Assembly: GCA_017625095.1 (NCBI GenBank)
Contig: JAGALQ010000024.1
Location: 186,001-250,000 of the forward strand
Length of the DNA: 64,000 nt
Direction of reading: 5' to 3'
Origin: Clostridia bacterium
Lineage (GTDB): Bacteria > Bacillota > Clostridia > Oscillospirales > Acutalibacteraceae
A program made the translations under genes and the position numbers. Position 1 is the first letter of the stretch; each line of letters opens with the position of its first letter. The notes below the pieces were generated by a model. That model was not told the DNA's origin, ran no database searches, and saw only the letters and a list, made by a program, of their open reading frames with translations. This document shows positions 9,073-17,684 of the stretch, one piece after another.

Positions 9073-10359
9073 TCACTTTAAGGTTAATTTATAGTCACCG
9101 CTTACCCAACAGTCATTACGGTTAATAACGCTTAATTTTGCAGCAACCGTCTGGCTCTTGGCGGTAATATCGATATCAGTAAGATCAACATTTGCAACGA
9201 TATCAGCAGCGCGTATTTTTTCAAGAGAAGATGCGGGACCGACTACAGTTACGGAACCGATCTGTTTTTCAATGCCTGTCACTTCAAATCCTTCGGGAAT
9301 ATTGACGAAATTAACATTCTCTTCAGGGATTACAAGAGTTTTTGTAGAGCAGTTTTTCACATCAACAGTAACAGTAAATGCATTTATATCATCGGCGATA
9401 TAGATAGACGGTATTTCGTTTGCATTAACTGTAAATGTATTTTTACCGGGCTTAAGATGCGAAAAATCTATCGTAGCGATACTGATGGTTTCAGGTGCAG
9501 TGTTTTTATCTACGCCCTGTATGCCTGCATTAAGAGTTGCCGGTGAAATCGAATAATCAAAACCTTTTTCTATATATGCCAGAGGTGTATTTTTAAAATC
9601 AATTGAAGTCGGCTTATCAACCAGATAATAAATCGGTAATGTGATTGTTATTTCCGAGTTACCATAGTTGAAAGTAACATAGTGAAGTACACCTTCGTTT
9701 TCATTATAGGCTTTAATTTCAGCAACCTGAGTTTTAGTAGCATCCAGAGAACGTTCAACTTCCATCTCTGCATAAACTTTTTTGATTGAATCGATTTCAG
9801 TTGCAGGGCCGGAAACGGTCACAGTATCAACAGAAAGGATGGGAGCTCCTGCGACATATCCGTTCTTAGCAAGATTCTCTTTTCCGATTACTCTCGGTTC
9901 AATCGGCAGAGCAAGCTCTTTGTAAACATCAAAGTAAACTTCAATCTGCTCCTCAGAGACTGATATAATTTCAAACTCATCGTTTTCATCAGCTTTTGTT
10001 GCCTTGAGCAGAAGTCTGTGTTTACCGGCAGAATCCACATAACCGGTCTGAGCGACAACCTTTACCGAATCTTTATTTACCGAGGCTGAATTTACTATAT
10101 AACGTTTACCTGATACTTCAATGTCAACAGTAAACTCTGATTGACCGAATATCTGAAGATCAAACTGAGCAGGAAGACTGTTGGTTAAATTGATTTCAAC
10201 AGGTACATCTTCAATTACTGCCGTATCAATCGGGCTGAGTGCTATAGCAACCACAAGCCAGATAAGCACTGCGAAAATAAAGGAAAAAACCATCAGGACT
10301 TTGTTGTCATAAAAAACTTTGTGGGTCAGGTTTGCAATTTTGCTTGCCAATTTATTCAT
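9073..10359 (-). CDS. cdaR: YbbR-domain protein, CdaA regulator
   Basis: A 428-residue protein with one N-terminal membrane helix (about residues 18-40) and several tandem extracellular YbbR beta domains. These carry recurring motifs such as VTVSGPATEID, GSVTVVGPASSLEKI and an ADIVANVDL pattern. CdaR binds and modulates the diadenylate cyclase CdaA at the membrane. It is 19 bases downstream of cdaA with an AGGAGGGG ribosome site. The frequent third gene of this cluster, glmM, is not adjacent here. Confidence 0.9.
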   Translation of the reverse strand: MNKLASKIANLTHKVFYDNKVLMVFSFIFAVLIWLVVAIALSPIDTAVIEDVPVEINLTNSLPAQFDLQIFGQSEFTVDIEVSGKRYIVNSASVNKDSVKVVAQTGYVDSAGKHRLLLKATKADENDEFEIISVSEEQIEVYFDVYKELALPIEPRVIGKENLAKNGYVAGAPILSVDTVTVSGPATEIDSIKKVYAEMEVERSLDATKTQVAEIKAYNENEGVLHYVTFNYGNSEITITLPIYYLVDKPTSIDFKNTPLAYIEKGFDYSISPATLNAGIQGVDKNTAPETISIATIDFSHLKPGKNTFTVNANEIPSIYIADDINAFTVTVDVKNCSTKTLVIPEENVNFVNIPEGFEVTGIEKQIGSVTVVGPASSLEKIRAADIVANVDLTDIDITAKSQTVAAKLSVINRNDCWVSGDYKLTLK

Positions 10360-10378
10360 CAGGTCTTGTCCCCTCCTC

Positions 10379-11266
10379 TCAGCTTTTCTTGCTGAAGCGT
10401 GATAATAATTTGCCTATTAAACCTTTTTTCTTCTCATCTTCATGAACAATGAGATAATCCTGCAACATATCACGAAGCTGAGCAGATGTAAGATCGCGTT
10501 TGATATTGCCCTTGCTGACAATGGAAATCGTACCGGTTTCTTCAGAAACTACAACCACTACTGCATCGCTTTCTTCTGACATACCGATTGCAGCACGGTG
10601 ACGTGTGCCAAGCTCTTTGCTGAGAGCATTATTTTTCGTAAGAGGAAGAATGCAACCTGCAGCAGCAACTCTGTCACCTCTGATAATTGCAGCACCGTCA
10701 TGAAGCGGTGTTTTCGGAAAGAAAACCGTACCGATAAGTTCTTCGGTAGCAAGAGCATCCACAGATGTACCGGTTTCGATTATTGAGCCGAGAAGTGTCT
10801 GTCGCTCAAAAACAATAAGTGCACCTATTTTATTTTCGCTCATCGATGAAACTGAACGGCATACCGCTGTGATCATTGAGTTAAGTTTTTCATTCATAAT
10901 CTGTTTTGAGCTTTTGCCGAGCGAGATAAGCGAGATATTTGAAAAACCGTTTCTGCCGACACTCTCAAGTGCGTGGCGGATTTCGGGAGTGAATATGATG
11001 ATAAGAAAAACAACTGCATTGGATGCCACACTTCGGAACAGGTATGAGCTTGCCTGCATTTCAAGAACAGTAATAATCACATAGACAATACCGAAGAGAA
11101 GTATTCCTTTGAAAAGCTGTATAGCTCTTGTCTCACGAACAAACTTAACAACACTGTACACAACAAATGCAACAAGACATATATCAAGAAAGTCAGCCAA
11201 GCGGAAAGAGCCGATAACCCCTAACACCTGCTGAAATAAACTTGTTAACTGATCGCTATAACTCAT
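10379..11266 (-). CDS. cdaA: Diadenylate cyclase CdaA
   Basis: A 295-residue membrane enzyme that makes cyclic di-AMP from two ATP. Three N-terminal membrane helices (to about residue 95) precede the DAC domain, which has the catalytic PLHDGAAII and the GTRHRAAIG motif. The ATG at 11266 is chosen: GGAG lies 11 bases upstream, whereas the in-frame GTG at 11278 overlaps that site. A strong sigma-A promoter lies immediately upstream. Cyclic di-AMP controls potassium, osmolyte and cell-wall homeostasis in Firmicutes. Confidence 0.96.
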   Translation of the reverse strand: MSYSDQLTSLFQQVLGVIGSFRLADFLDICLVAFVVYSVVKFVRETRAIQLFKGILLFGIVYVIITVLEMQASSYLFRSVASNAVVFLIIIFTPEIRHALESVGRNGFSNISLISLGKSSKQIMNEKLNSMITAVCRSVSSMSENKIGALIVFERQTLLGSIIETGTSVDALATEELIGTVFFPKTPLHDGAAIIRGDRVAAAGCILPLTKNNALSKELGTRHRAAIGMSEESDAVVVVVSEETGTISIVSKGNIKRDLTSAQLRDMLQDYLIVHEDEKKKGLIGKLLSRFSKKS

Positions 11267-11295
11267 AGACAATATCACTCCATTCTTGAGTCTAT

Positions 11296-11324
11296 ATTAT
11301 AACACGCGTATTATTATAATGCAA
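11296..11324 (-). promoter_or_regulatory. Sigma-A promoter of the cdaA operon
   Basis: Reading the minus strand: TTGCAT at 11324-11319, a 17-base spacer, then TATAAT at 11301-11296. The predicted transcript starts about 20-25 bases before the cdaA ribosome site. It probably drives the whole run down to position 1, because no gap in that run exceeds 60 bases. Confidence 0.8.
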
Positions 11325-11366
11325 ATAAAATAAACGCATTTTAATATAAAATTTAATAAAACGCAA

Positions 11367-11409
11367 AGAAAAACACACCTTGTAACATAAAAACGTCACA
11401 AAGTGTGTT
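11367..11409 (-). terminator. Intrinsic terminator after the alcohol dehydrogenase gene
   Basis: An inverted repeat (ACACAC/GTGTGT with inner ACAA/TTGT pairs) forms a hairpin on the minus strand, followed by TTTTTCTTT. It separates the dehydrogenase gene from the cdaA promoter. Confidence 0.65.
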
Positions 11410-11433
11410 GTAAAAGCCTGAAACAGTCAGAAA

Positions 11434-12642
11434 TCAGAACATCATTGAGCGAATAAGCTGCTCGCACTGCTCTTCATCCATAAGCTTCGGAACAGGATAA
11501 AGCGGATTTCCTTCATACATTGCACGTTCAGCAATAGTCGGAATATCCTCCTCTTTAATACAGTCAAACGATGCAGGAATCTTCATTCTTGTATTCATAG
11601 CACAGATTTCATCGATGAAGAATTCTGCTTTCTCGGCAACAGACATACCGTCAGTGTTAAGACCGGCAATATCAGCAAGTGCAGCAAGCTTCTCGTAAAC
11701 ATCCTCACCGTAGAAGCGAAGAACATAGGGAAGAATGATAGCGTTTGCAAGACCGTGAGGTACATTGTAAAAACCGCCGAGATTGTGAGCGATTGCATGA
11801 ACGTAACCAACATAAGCCTGAGTGAATGCTATACCGGCATTGAATGATGCAATAAGCATATTATTTCTTGCATCAATATTTTTAGGCTCATTATATGCAG
11901 TTTCAAGGTTTGCAAAAATCATCTTGACAGCCTTTTCAGCAGCAGCCTTTGTTTCGGGTGTGTTACTGCGACCGATATATGCTTCGACAGCATGTGTAAG
12001 AGCATCCATACCTGTTGTTGAAGTGATATGAGGTGGAAGACCGATTGTAAGTTCGGGATCAAGAACAGCCATCTTAGGACGCAGGCAGGGATCATTGATA
12101 GCAAACTTCTCGTGTGTTTCGGGATTAACGATAACAGCTGCAATTGTAGTCTCGGAGCCGGTACCGGCAGTTGTGGGAACGGCATAAAGAGGAGGCAGCT
12201 TTGCATGAACCTTAAGTGTACCTCTCATTGAAGGAATGAGTCTGTCAGGTGAAGCTACACGTGCAGCAGCAACCTTAGCACAATCCATCGGAGAGCCGCC
12301 GCCGAAAGCGATAACAGCTTCACAGTTGTGATTAATGTAAAGTTCGCGTGCTTCTTCAACATTGGGAATAGTAGGATTGGGCTGTGTTCCGTCATAAACT
12401 ACATAATTGATCCCCTTTGCTTCAAGACCTTCTTTCAGAGAATTGAGAAGACCAAGGCTGTGAAGTCCCTTATCGGTAACAATCATAACGTTTTTAATAC
12501 CGTTACCCTTAAGTACAGCAGGCAATTTTTTAACACTGCCGGGACCTTTGATTGTCTGAGGACCTGTCCAATCAAGAACCTTACTTACCACTCTGAAAAC
12601 AGACTGATAGCTACGGCAATATGCACCGTAAATTTTGTTCAT
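11434..12642 (-). CDS. Iron-containing alcohol dehydrogenase
   Basis: A 402-residue group III metal-dependent NAD(P)H alcohol dehydrogenase. It has the nucleotide-binding GGGSPMDCAK, TTAGTGSETT, and the metal-binding DALTHAVEAYIG and HAIAHNLGGFYNVPHG segments (one Asp and three His ligands). The likely role is reduction of an aldehyde in fermentation or detoxification; the exact substrate cannot be read from sequence. AAAGGAG precedes the ATG. The upstream region contains a GTCGCGAC palindrome of unknown meaning. It ends at a terminator. Confidence 0.92.
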   Translation of the reverse strand: MNKIYGAYCRSYQSVFRVVSKVLDWTGPQTIKGPGSVKKLPAVLKGNGIKNVMIVTDKGLHSLGLLNSLKEGLEAKGINYVVYDGTQPNPTIPNVEEARELYINHNCEAVIAFGGGSPMDCAKVAAARVASPDRLIPSMRGTLKVHAKLPPLYAVPTTAGTGSETTIAAVIVNPETHEKFAINDPCLRPKMAVLDPELTIGLPPHITSTTGMDALTHAVEAYIGRSNTPETKAAAEKAVKMIFANLETAYNEPKNIDARNNMLIASFNAGIAFTQAYVGYVHAIAHNLGGFYNVPHGLANAIILPYVLRFYGEDVYEKLAALADIAGLNTDGMSVAEKAEFFIDEICAMNTRMKIPASFDCIKEEDIPTIAERAMYEGNPLYPVPKLMDEEQCEQLIRSMMF

Positions 12643-12775
12643 AATATCGCTCTCCTTTATACAGTTTGTATTATCTCAATAAAATGTCGCGACGACGCAA
12701 CGATTCTGCTTGAAACTTCGCCGTGACAAAAATTACACAAAATAAAAAATTATAAAATGATTATACAATCAGTAA

Positions 12776-13294
12776 TTAACCAATACCAGCCATTGAAAGC
12801 ACAGGAGATAATAAGCCATACATAGCTGCAGTCATAATAAATCCTGCAATAAGAACACCGATAGCAATAATCATAGTTGATTTGCGCACCGGCAAATTCA
12901 TAAGAGCTGCAATAAGTGCACCGGTCCATCCGCCGGTACCGGGAAGCGGAATTGCAACAAAAATCAGCAGACCCCAGATTCCGTATTTTTTGATTGTCCC
13001 GCTCTTTTTTTCGGAACGCTCTTCAAGCTTTTTGATTATTTTACCGAAAAAAGGCTTATCGTGCAGAAATTTAAAAATTCTGCGGATAAAAAGAAGTATA
13101 AACGGAATTGGAATCATATTGGCAATAAAAGAAATGATAAAAGCCGGAACGACATTTATGCTCAGCAGCTTGGCAGCAATAATGCCGCCTCTTAATTCAA
13201 GAACAGGAAGAAGAGAAATTATAAAGACAATCAGTTCTTCAGGAATCTTGTTTTCAAAAAAAGCAACAATGCTCTGTGCAAAGGACTCTGCCAT
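12776..13294 (-). CDS. Small multidrug-export family membrane protein (COG2426)
   Basis: A 172-residue integral membrane protein. Recognisable parts are ELIVFIISLLPVLELRGGIIA, IPFILLFIRRIFKF, a basic loop, and LIFVAIPLPGTGGWTGALIAAL. This pattern is characteristic of the Sm_multidrug_ex family; the transport role is annotated by similarity only. A GGAGGTAAAA site precedes the start. It lies 11 bases after the Nudix gene and likely shares its promoter. Confidence 0.82.
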   Translation of the reverse strand: MAESFAQSIVAFFENKIPEELIVFIISLLPVLELRGGIIAAKLLSINVVPAFIISFIANMIPIPFILLFIRRIFKFLHDKPFFGKIIKKLEERSEKKSGTIKKYGIWGLLIFVAIPLPGTGGWTGALIAALMNLPVRKSTMIIAIGVLIAGFIMTAAMYGLLSPVLSMAGIG

Positions 13295-13305
13295 TTTTAC
13301 CTCCG

Positions 13306-14043
13306 TTAATTTGAGCTGATAACACCGGTTCTGATAAGAAAATCGTTTGCTCTCTCAAGAATTGATCTGTCATTTTCGAACTTAAGTGTCTTAATAGCTT
13401 TTGCATAATTAAGCCATATATAATCTTCAATTTCTTCTTGTTGAATTTTTGTCTGGGTATCAGTTGTAGAAGCAACAAAGATAGAAACGGATTTTTCAAC
13501 TTTACCTTGAATTGTATATTCGGATGTTGAAACAAAACCCGGAATTATTTTAATTCGGATGCCTGTTTCTTCAAGCACCTCACGCTTTGCAGTTTCCTCT
13601 TTAGTTTCACCGTTCTCAATATGACCCTTCGGGAAACCCCAATTTGCACTACGCTTATTTTTTATGAGAAGATAACGTATCTCCCCTGCTATGTTACGAA
13701 AAACAACTGCACCGCAGCTGCTTTCATATAAACATTCAAGCGTATAATCATTTTCGTCACCCTCTGCAAAAGCAATTGCTCGGCGAACATCATTGATAAT
13801 AAACCTCGTACTCTTCGGAGCTGCGACCCAGATTTTCTCGCCGCTTTTACGGTGAATGATCGCAATAACTCTGCCGTCAAAATTACGAACGGGATGGTCA
13901 ATGCCCATTATGTATGCAAACTGAACAGTTGAATTCGGATTATTTTCTACACGGCCGTAATTCAGCTCATAGATAAGACCGTTTTCCCTGTCCTGAAAAT
14001 TAAATGGCTTAGTGACATTTACCCGTACATACTTACCCAACAT
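13306..14043 (-). CDS. Nudix hydrolase with N-terminal pyrophosphatase-like domain
   Basis: A 245-residue protein. Residues 1-100 resemble the small inorganic-pyrophosphatase-like proteins of Firmicutes (MLGKYVRVNVTKPF, ELNYGRVE, YIMGIDHPVRNFDGRVIAII). Residues 105-245 are a Nudix domain with the exact box GHIENGETKEETAKREVLEE followed by TG, of the diadenosine-tetraphosphatase type. The start at 14043 is preferred: AAAGGAG lies upstream and MLGK matches the usual N-terminus, while the in-frame GTG at 14085 has no site. It probably hydrolyses a nucleotide polyphosphate. Confidence 0.85.
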   Translation of the reverse strand: MLGKYVRVNVTKPFNFQDRENGLIYELNYGRVENNPNSTVQFAYIMGIDHPVRNFDGRVIAIIHRKSGEKIWVAAPKSTRFIINDVRRAIAFAEGDENDYTLECLYESSCGAVVFRNIAGEIRYLLIKNKRSANWGFPKGHIENGETKEETAKREVLEETGIRIKIIPGFVSTSEYTIQGKVEKSVSIFVASTTDTQTKIQQEEIEDYIWLNYAKAIKTLKFENDRSILERANDFLIRTGVISSN

Positions 14044-14097
14044 TCGGCAGTTATTCTCCTTTCTTAAAAATTCTAACAGTTTCACACATATAGGTTT

Positions 14098-14126
14098 ATT
14101 ATATAACTAAAATTAAATAATTACAA
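14098..14126 (-). promoter_or_regulatory. Sigma-A promoter of the Nudix gene
   Basis: Minus strand: TTGTAA at 14126-14121, a 17-base spacer, TATAAT at 14103-14098. The predicted transcript begins near 14091, only about 6 bases before the in-frame GTG at 14085. This supports the internal ATG at 14043 as the true start. Confidence 0.78.
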
Positions 14127-14145
14127 GTCATATTTTAAAATAGAC

Positions 14146-14177
14146 AAAAAAAATCGGGCAGATAATCATCCGCCCGA
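14146..14177 (-). terminator. Terminator after the M20 peptidase gene
   Basis: A GC-rich hairpin (TCGGGC ... GCCCGA, with an inner GAT/ATC stem) is followed on the minus strand by eight T residues. It closes the long pyrH-to-M20 gene run. Confidence 0.85.
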
Positions 14178-14189
14178 AAAAAACAATTA

Positions 14190-15659
14190 TCAGTCACTTG
14201 CAAGTGCCTTAATATATCTTTTAAAGAACACAACTGCCTCATCTACTGTGTCAACAGGCAAGCGCTCGTTAGTACCGTGTGTACAAAGGAGAAGCTTGGT
14301 GTCGGCAATAAACGGTGAATAACGGTAAACGTTTTCACAGACACGCTCATAATAATAAGCATCCGTGCCACCCATTACAAGATAAGGTGCAATAATTGCC
14401 TGAGGATAATCAGACATTGTAATTTCCTCAAGCGCTTTGAAAGCTCTTGAATCTGTCGGCGAGAAATTGGAAGCTTCCTTAGCCTTAAGACATTTAACAA
14501 TAATATTCTTATTTCTAACTACCTTATGAATATGCTCCTCAATATCTTTGGTTGTCGTACCGGGCATTGCACGGAAATTTACAACAATGCTTGAGCGCTG
14601 AGGAAGAACATTAGCCGCAGGGCTGCCCTGAGCCATAGTTACGCCGGTAGTTGTGCGGATAAGACTTGCTCCCGGAGGAATAAGCTTAAGTACCTCTTTT
14701 ATAACAGGATTAAGTACCGGCAGATTGCAGGTGATAAGCTTTGCAGGATAGCTGACTCTTCTGCCGATTTTATCAAACAGATCTTTAAGGAATGGCAGCA
14801 TTTCTGCTTTGAACTGATTGTTTTCAAGATCGCGGATAACCTCAGCGAGCTGACCTAAACCGCTGTGTTTAGGTGGCTGAGAAGAGTGACCGCCCTTGGT
14901 TTCAACTGTGATTTCGAAGTCAGCATAACCTTTTTCCGCAATACCGATACCTGCAATAAATCCGTCAATAATTCCCTTGACTTTGACAGGCAGAATTGCG
15001 CCACCCTCGTCAATTACACAGTCAAGGTGAATACCTCTTGATTTAAAAAGCTCAGCAATTGAACGCGCACCCGAATGTTCAGAAGCGACAATTTCTTCAT
15101 TGTGTCCGAAGCAAAGATAAACGTCGCGAACAGGCTTATAACCGTCAGCAAGGAGAGTTTCAACAGCTTCCATAACGCAGATGAGATGGTTTTTCATATC
15201 CATTGCTCCCCTGCCCCAGATATAGCCGTCATCAACGTCGCCGCTGAAAGGCTCATGTTCCCAATCCTGCTCTGTACCTTTAGAAATCGGCACAACGTCC
15301 TGATGAGCAAGAAGAGCTATAGGATCAAGCGTGGAATCTGTACCCTTCCAACGGTAAAGCAAGCTTGCTCTGTCAACAATCTCTTTTTCGAGGTTTGCAG
15401 CAACAAGAGGATAAGCTTCATCAAGAAATGCGTGAAAACGCTCAAACTCAGCCCAATCCATTTCTTCGGGATCGGGATATGACACCGTTTTGTAAGTTAT
15501 GGCCTGACTTATATGCTTAACTGCAAGATCAGCATCGCAATTTTCAGGCGGAAGCTTTGCAGCTGTTTTGTTTTCAGGCTTGTGCACAGCAGCTCTGACG
15601 CAGTTCACAGCTGCAGCAGCACCGAGCGCACCGAGAACAGCCTTAGTTTTTGTTTTCAT
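14190..15659 (-). CDS. M20 family metallopeptidase (PM20D1/carboxypeptidase-like)
   Basis: A 489-residue dinuclear zinc amidohydrolase with an N-terminal hydrophobic anchor or signal (residues 5-25). Metal-binding motifs are LLAHQDVVP (His), YIWGRGAMDMK (Asp), GHNEEI (catalytic and ligand Glu) and a C-terminal His in LCTHGTNERLP. The dimerisation domain is inserted near the middle (GGHSSQPP). Close relatives cleave C-terminal residues or N-acyl amino acids. It lies in a run with an acyltransferase, so an N-acylated or lipid-linked substrate is conceivable but unproven. Confidence 0.88.
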   Translation of the reverse strand: MKTKTKAVLGALGAAAAVNCVRAAVHKPENKTAAKLPPENCDADLAVKHISQAITYKTVSYPDPEEMDWAEFERFHAFLDEAYPLVAANLEKEIVDRASLLYRWKGTDSTLDPIALLAHQDVVPISKGTEQDWEHEPFSGDVDDGYIWGRGAMDMKNHLICVMEAVETLLADGYKPVRDVYLCFGHNEEIVASEHSGARSIAELFKSRGIHLDCVIDEGGAILPVKVKGIIDGFIAGIGIAEKGYADFEITVETKGGHSSQPPKHSGLGQLAEVIRDLENNQFKAEMLPFLKDLFDKIGRRVSYPAKLITCNLPVLNPVIKEVLKLIPPGASLIRTTTGVTMAQGSPAANVLPQRSSIVVNFRAMPGTTTKDIEEHIHKVVRNKNIIVKCLKAKEASNFSPTDSRAFKALEEITMSDYPQAIIAPYLVMGGTDAYYYERVCENVYRYSPFIADTKLLLCTHGTNERLPVDTVDEAVVFFKRYIKALASD

Positions 15660-15675
15660 ATCCTAACTCTCCTTT

Positions 15676-16383
15676 TTAAATAAAGAACTTTCTCGAAAGC
15701 CAAGCTCTCAGGCGCTTGTTACTTTTAACTGATATAAAAAACGCAATAAGAGCCAGACAACAAGCAAAAACAATTATCGAAACAACAGGCAGAAGCCTCA
15801 GGGAATAATAATACCTGAACAGCAACTCAATTGCAAAAGACAGTACCGAAACCTGTATAAGAATTGAAGTCACCAGAATAGGCCAATCACGCCTTTTGTA
15901 TTTTATCCATTCAACAACTGAAAAGACAAAAGTAAAAACCACCAAAATAAGCGGAATAGCTAATTTGAACAGCCACCCTTCACCATGCTGAATGCTGTAA
16001 AAAACGGCCGTATACAGTATGACACCAATTGCATCAACAGGTATAATAATGTAACTCTTTGGTTTACGCAACAAAAACGGGAAAACAAAAAGCAGCCAGA
16101 TAATCGCACTCGTTGCATTAAGATAAATGGCCCACAAATAACCAAAATTGAGCAGAAGATTGATTACCAAACAAACAATGTTAGGAATCAAAAACACCAT
16201 TGATGCTATAAATGCCGCATATCTTCTTCGCACACCTGCAGGTATAACCATTCTTGCAGGAAAAGGGTCAACAGCATCCTCCGGAGAAACAGACACATTA
16301 GGATTGATAACAGGTGTTGAGCAAAGCGCACAACTTTTTACACTGTCATCAAGCTCGACGCCGCAGTTAACACAGTAGGACAT
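15676..16383 (-). CDS. DUF6320 zinc-ribbon membrane protein
   Basis: A 235-residue protein. An N-terminal zinc ribbon (CVNCG ... CALC, residues 4-21) is followed by about six hydrophobic helices and a basic C-terminus. This matches the DUF6320 pattern. The function is unknown. It follows an acyltransferase gene by three bases, which suggests that the two products act together at the membrane. Confidence 0.7.
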   Translation of the reverse strand: MSYCVNCGVELDDSVKSCALCSTPVINPNVSVSPEDAVDPFPARMVIPAGVRRRYAAFIASMVFLIPNIVCLVINLLLNFGYLWAIYLNATSAIIWLLFVFPFLLRKPKSYIIIPVDAIGVILYTAVFYSIQHGEGWLFKLAIPLILVVFTFVFSVVEWIKYKRRDWPILVTSILIQVSVLSFAIELLFRYYYSLRLLPVVSIIVFACCLALIAFFISVKSNKRLRAWLSRKFFI

Positions 16384-16386
16384 ATA

Positions 16387-17658
16387 TTACCTCCTGTTAC
16401 TTTCTATTTTGACATGCAGACCCATCTGCACCAGCTTTGTAAAAAATCTGCGTTCAATATCACTTTCAACGTAAATATTTGCAAAATCTATAACGAACTT
16501 ATTGCCAAAACCGCAACCGCCGCACCTGGCAGCATTGAGCTTACCGGGCCCGGCCATCACCTCAACAAAATCGATATGCTCGTGCATTTCAGGCGGAAGA
16601 TTGATTTTTCCGAGATTGGTAAACAAAACCGAAGTAGCCTGTTCACCCGTAAGCAAAAAGCCAAGACCGATCGCAAAATCTTTTATAAAAAGCGGAACAG
16701 CTCTCATAAAAGGCGAAGTTGTAAGCTTAAGATTCGCGCTTGTCATAGCCCTGAGAGTTTTTTCGTTATTTATGTCTCTCAGATATAGCATGACGTGACG
16801 CAGTACCTCTTCAAAGGTGTATTCACCCATAAGCGGATCAATATCAATAAGATAATAAAGCGAAAAGTTTCGCAAAGTTTCAACGCCGAACACTTTTCTC
16901 AGGCTGACAGGTATCTGAACACTTACCTTTCGCTGTTTGCGTTTTTCTTCCCTTTGCTTTTCATAGTGAACAAAAAGCAACAATGCTCCAATAAACTCGG
17001 TTATCGTAGCGCCGTAACTCTTGGCAAGTGCATGAATGCCGTCAAGCGGAATTATGCCGCGCGTAATATTAACAGTATGAGCCGGCATTTTAGTACCCAA
17101 AGCATGATAAACGCGTTGGATTTTTCGGCTGACTCTCCCCTTTGAATTGCCGCATTTCAGATAAGGATCATCAAGCTCCGACTGTTTGGCAGGAACGGTA
17201 ATATCCAAAACATAACCAAACGGTTTAATCTCTACACCGCAAAGCCTGAGATATTCAGCAGCAAGTGTACAAACAAAATATGCAGCACCCATTCCGTCAG
17301 TCAAAGCGTGATAAAAATCGCCTGATATTCTGTTTTCATAATAATAAATCCGAAATAGATATCCTCTATTTTCTTTAAACTTAACCCGATGACAGGGATT
17401 GACAACATCAGGCTCAACAGGCGGTGCTCCATTTGGATTTTTCTCAAAATAATACCAAAATAATCCGTACCTCAACCTGACATCGTAACACGGAAAGCGC
17501 ACAATAACATTTTGAAGTGCTTTTCCAAGCAATTCAGGGTCTATTTTTCGATCGATAGCAACCGAAAAACGAAAAATATTTGACCAGCGTGAAGTGTTCT
17601 GTCCGGGAAAGATTGTTGCGGCATTATCAAGCTTAAACCAAATTTTAGGCGGTGACAT
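16387..17658 (-). CDS. Condensation/alcohol-acetyltransferase-like acyltransferase
   Basis: A 423-residue protein with the HxxxDG active site HALTDG (His117, Asp121) of the BAHD/condensation/wax-synthase superfamily. It also has the SVQIPVSLRKVFGVETLRNF and LFTNLGKINLP segments typical of that fold. It should move an acyl group from a CoA or carrier to an alcohol or amine. The substrate is unknown. It is between a hisI-like gene (26 bases) and DUF6320 (3 bases). GGAG precedes the start. Confidence 0.78.
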   Translation of the reverse strand: MSPPKIWFKLDNAATIFPGQNTSRWSNIFRFSVAIDRKIDPELLGKALQNVIVRFPCYDVRLRYGLFWYYFEKNPNGAPPVEPDVVNPCHRVKFKENRGYLFRIYYYENRISGDFYHALTDGMGAAYFVCTLAAEYLRLCGVEIKPFGYVLDITVPAKQSELDDPYLKCGNSKGRVSRKIQRVYHALGTKMPAHTVNITRGIIPLDGIHALAKSYGATITEFIGALLLFVHYEKQREEKRKQRKVSVQIPVSLRKVFGVETLRNFSLYYLIDIDPLMGEYTFEEVLRHVMLYLRDINNEKTLRAMTSANLKLTTSPFMRAVPLFIKDFAIGLGFLLTGEQATSVLFTNLGKINLPPEMHEHIDFVEVMAGPGKLNAARCGGCGFGNKFVIDFANIYVESDIERRFFTKLVQMGLHVKIESNRR

Positions 17659-17684
17659 AGGTCATCTCCGTTCATCGCTTATTT

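Noticed and set aside
12640-12775. GTCGCGAC palindrome as a redox (Rex-type) operator for the alcohol dehydrogenase gene
   Set aside because: It does not match the Rex TTGTTAA-type site, and a single 8-base palindrome is weak evidence.
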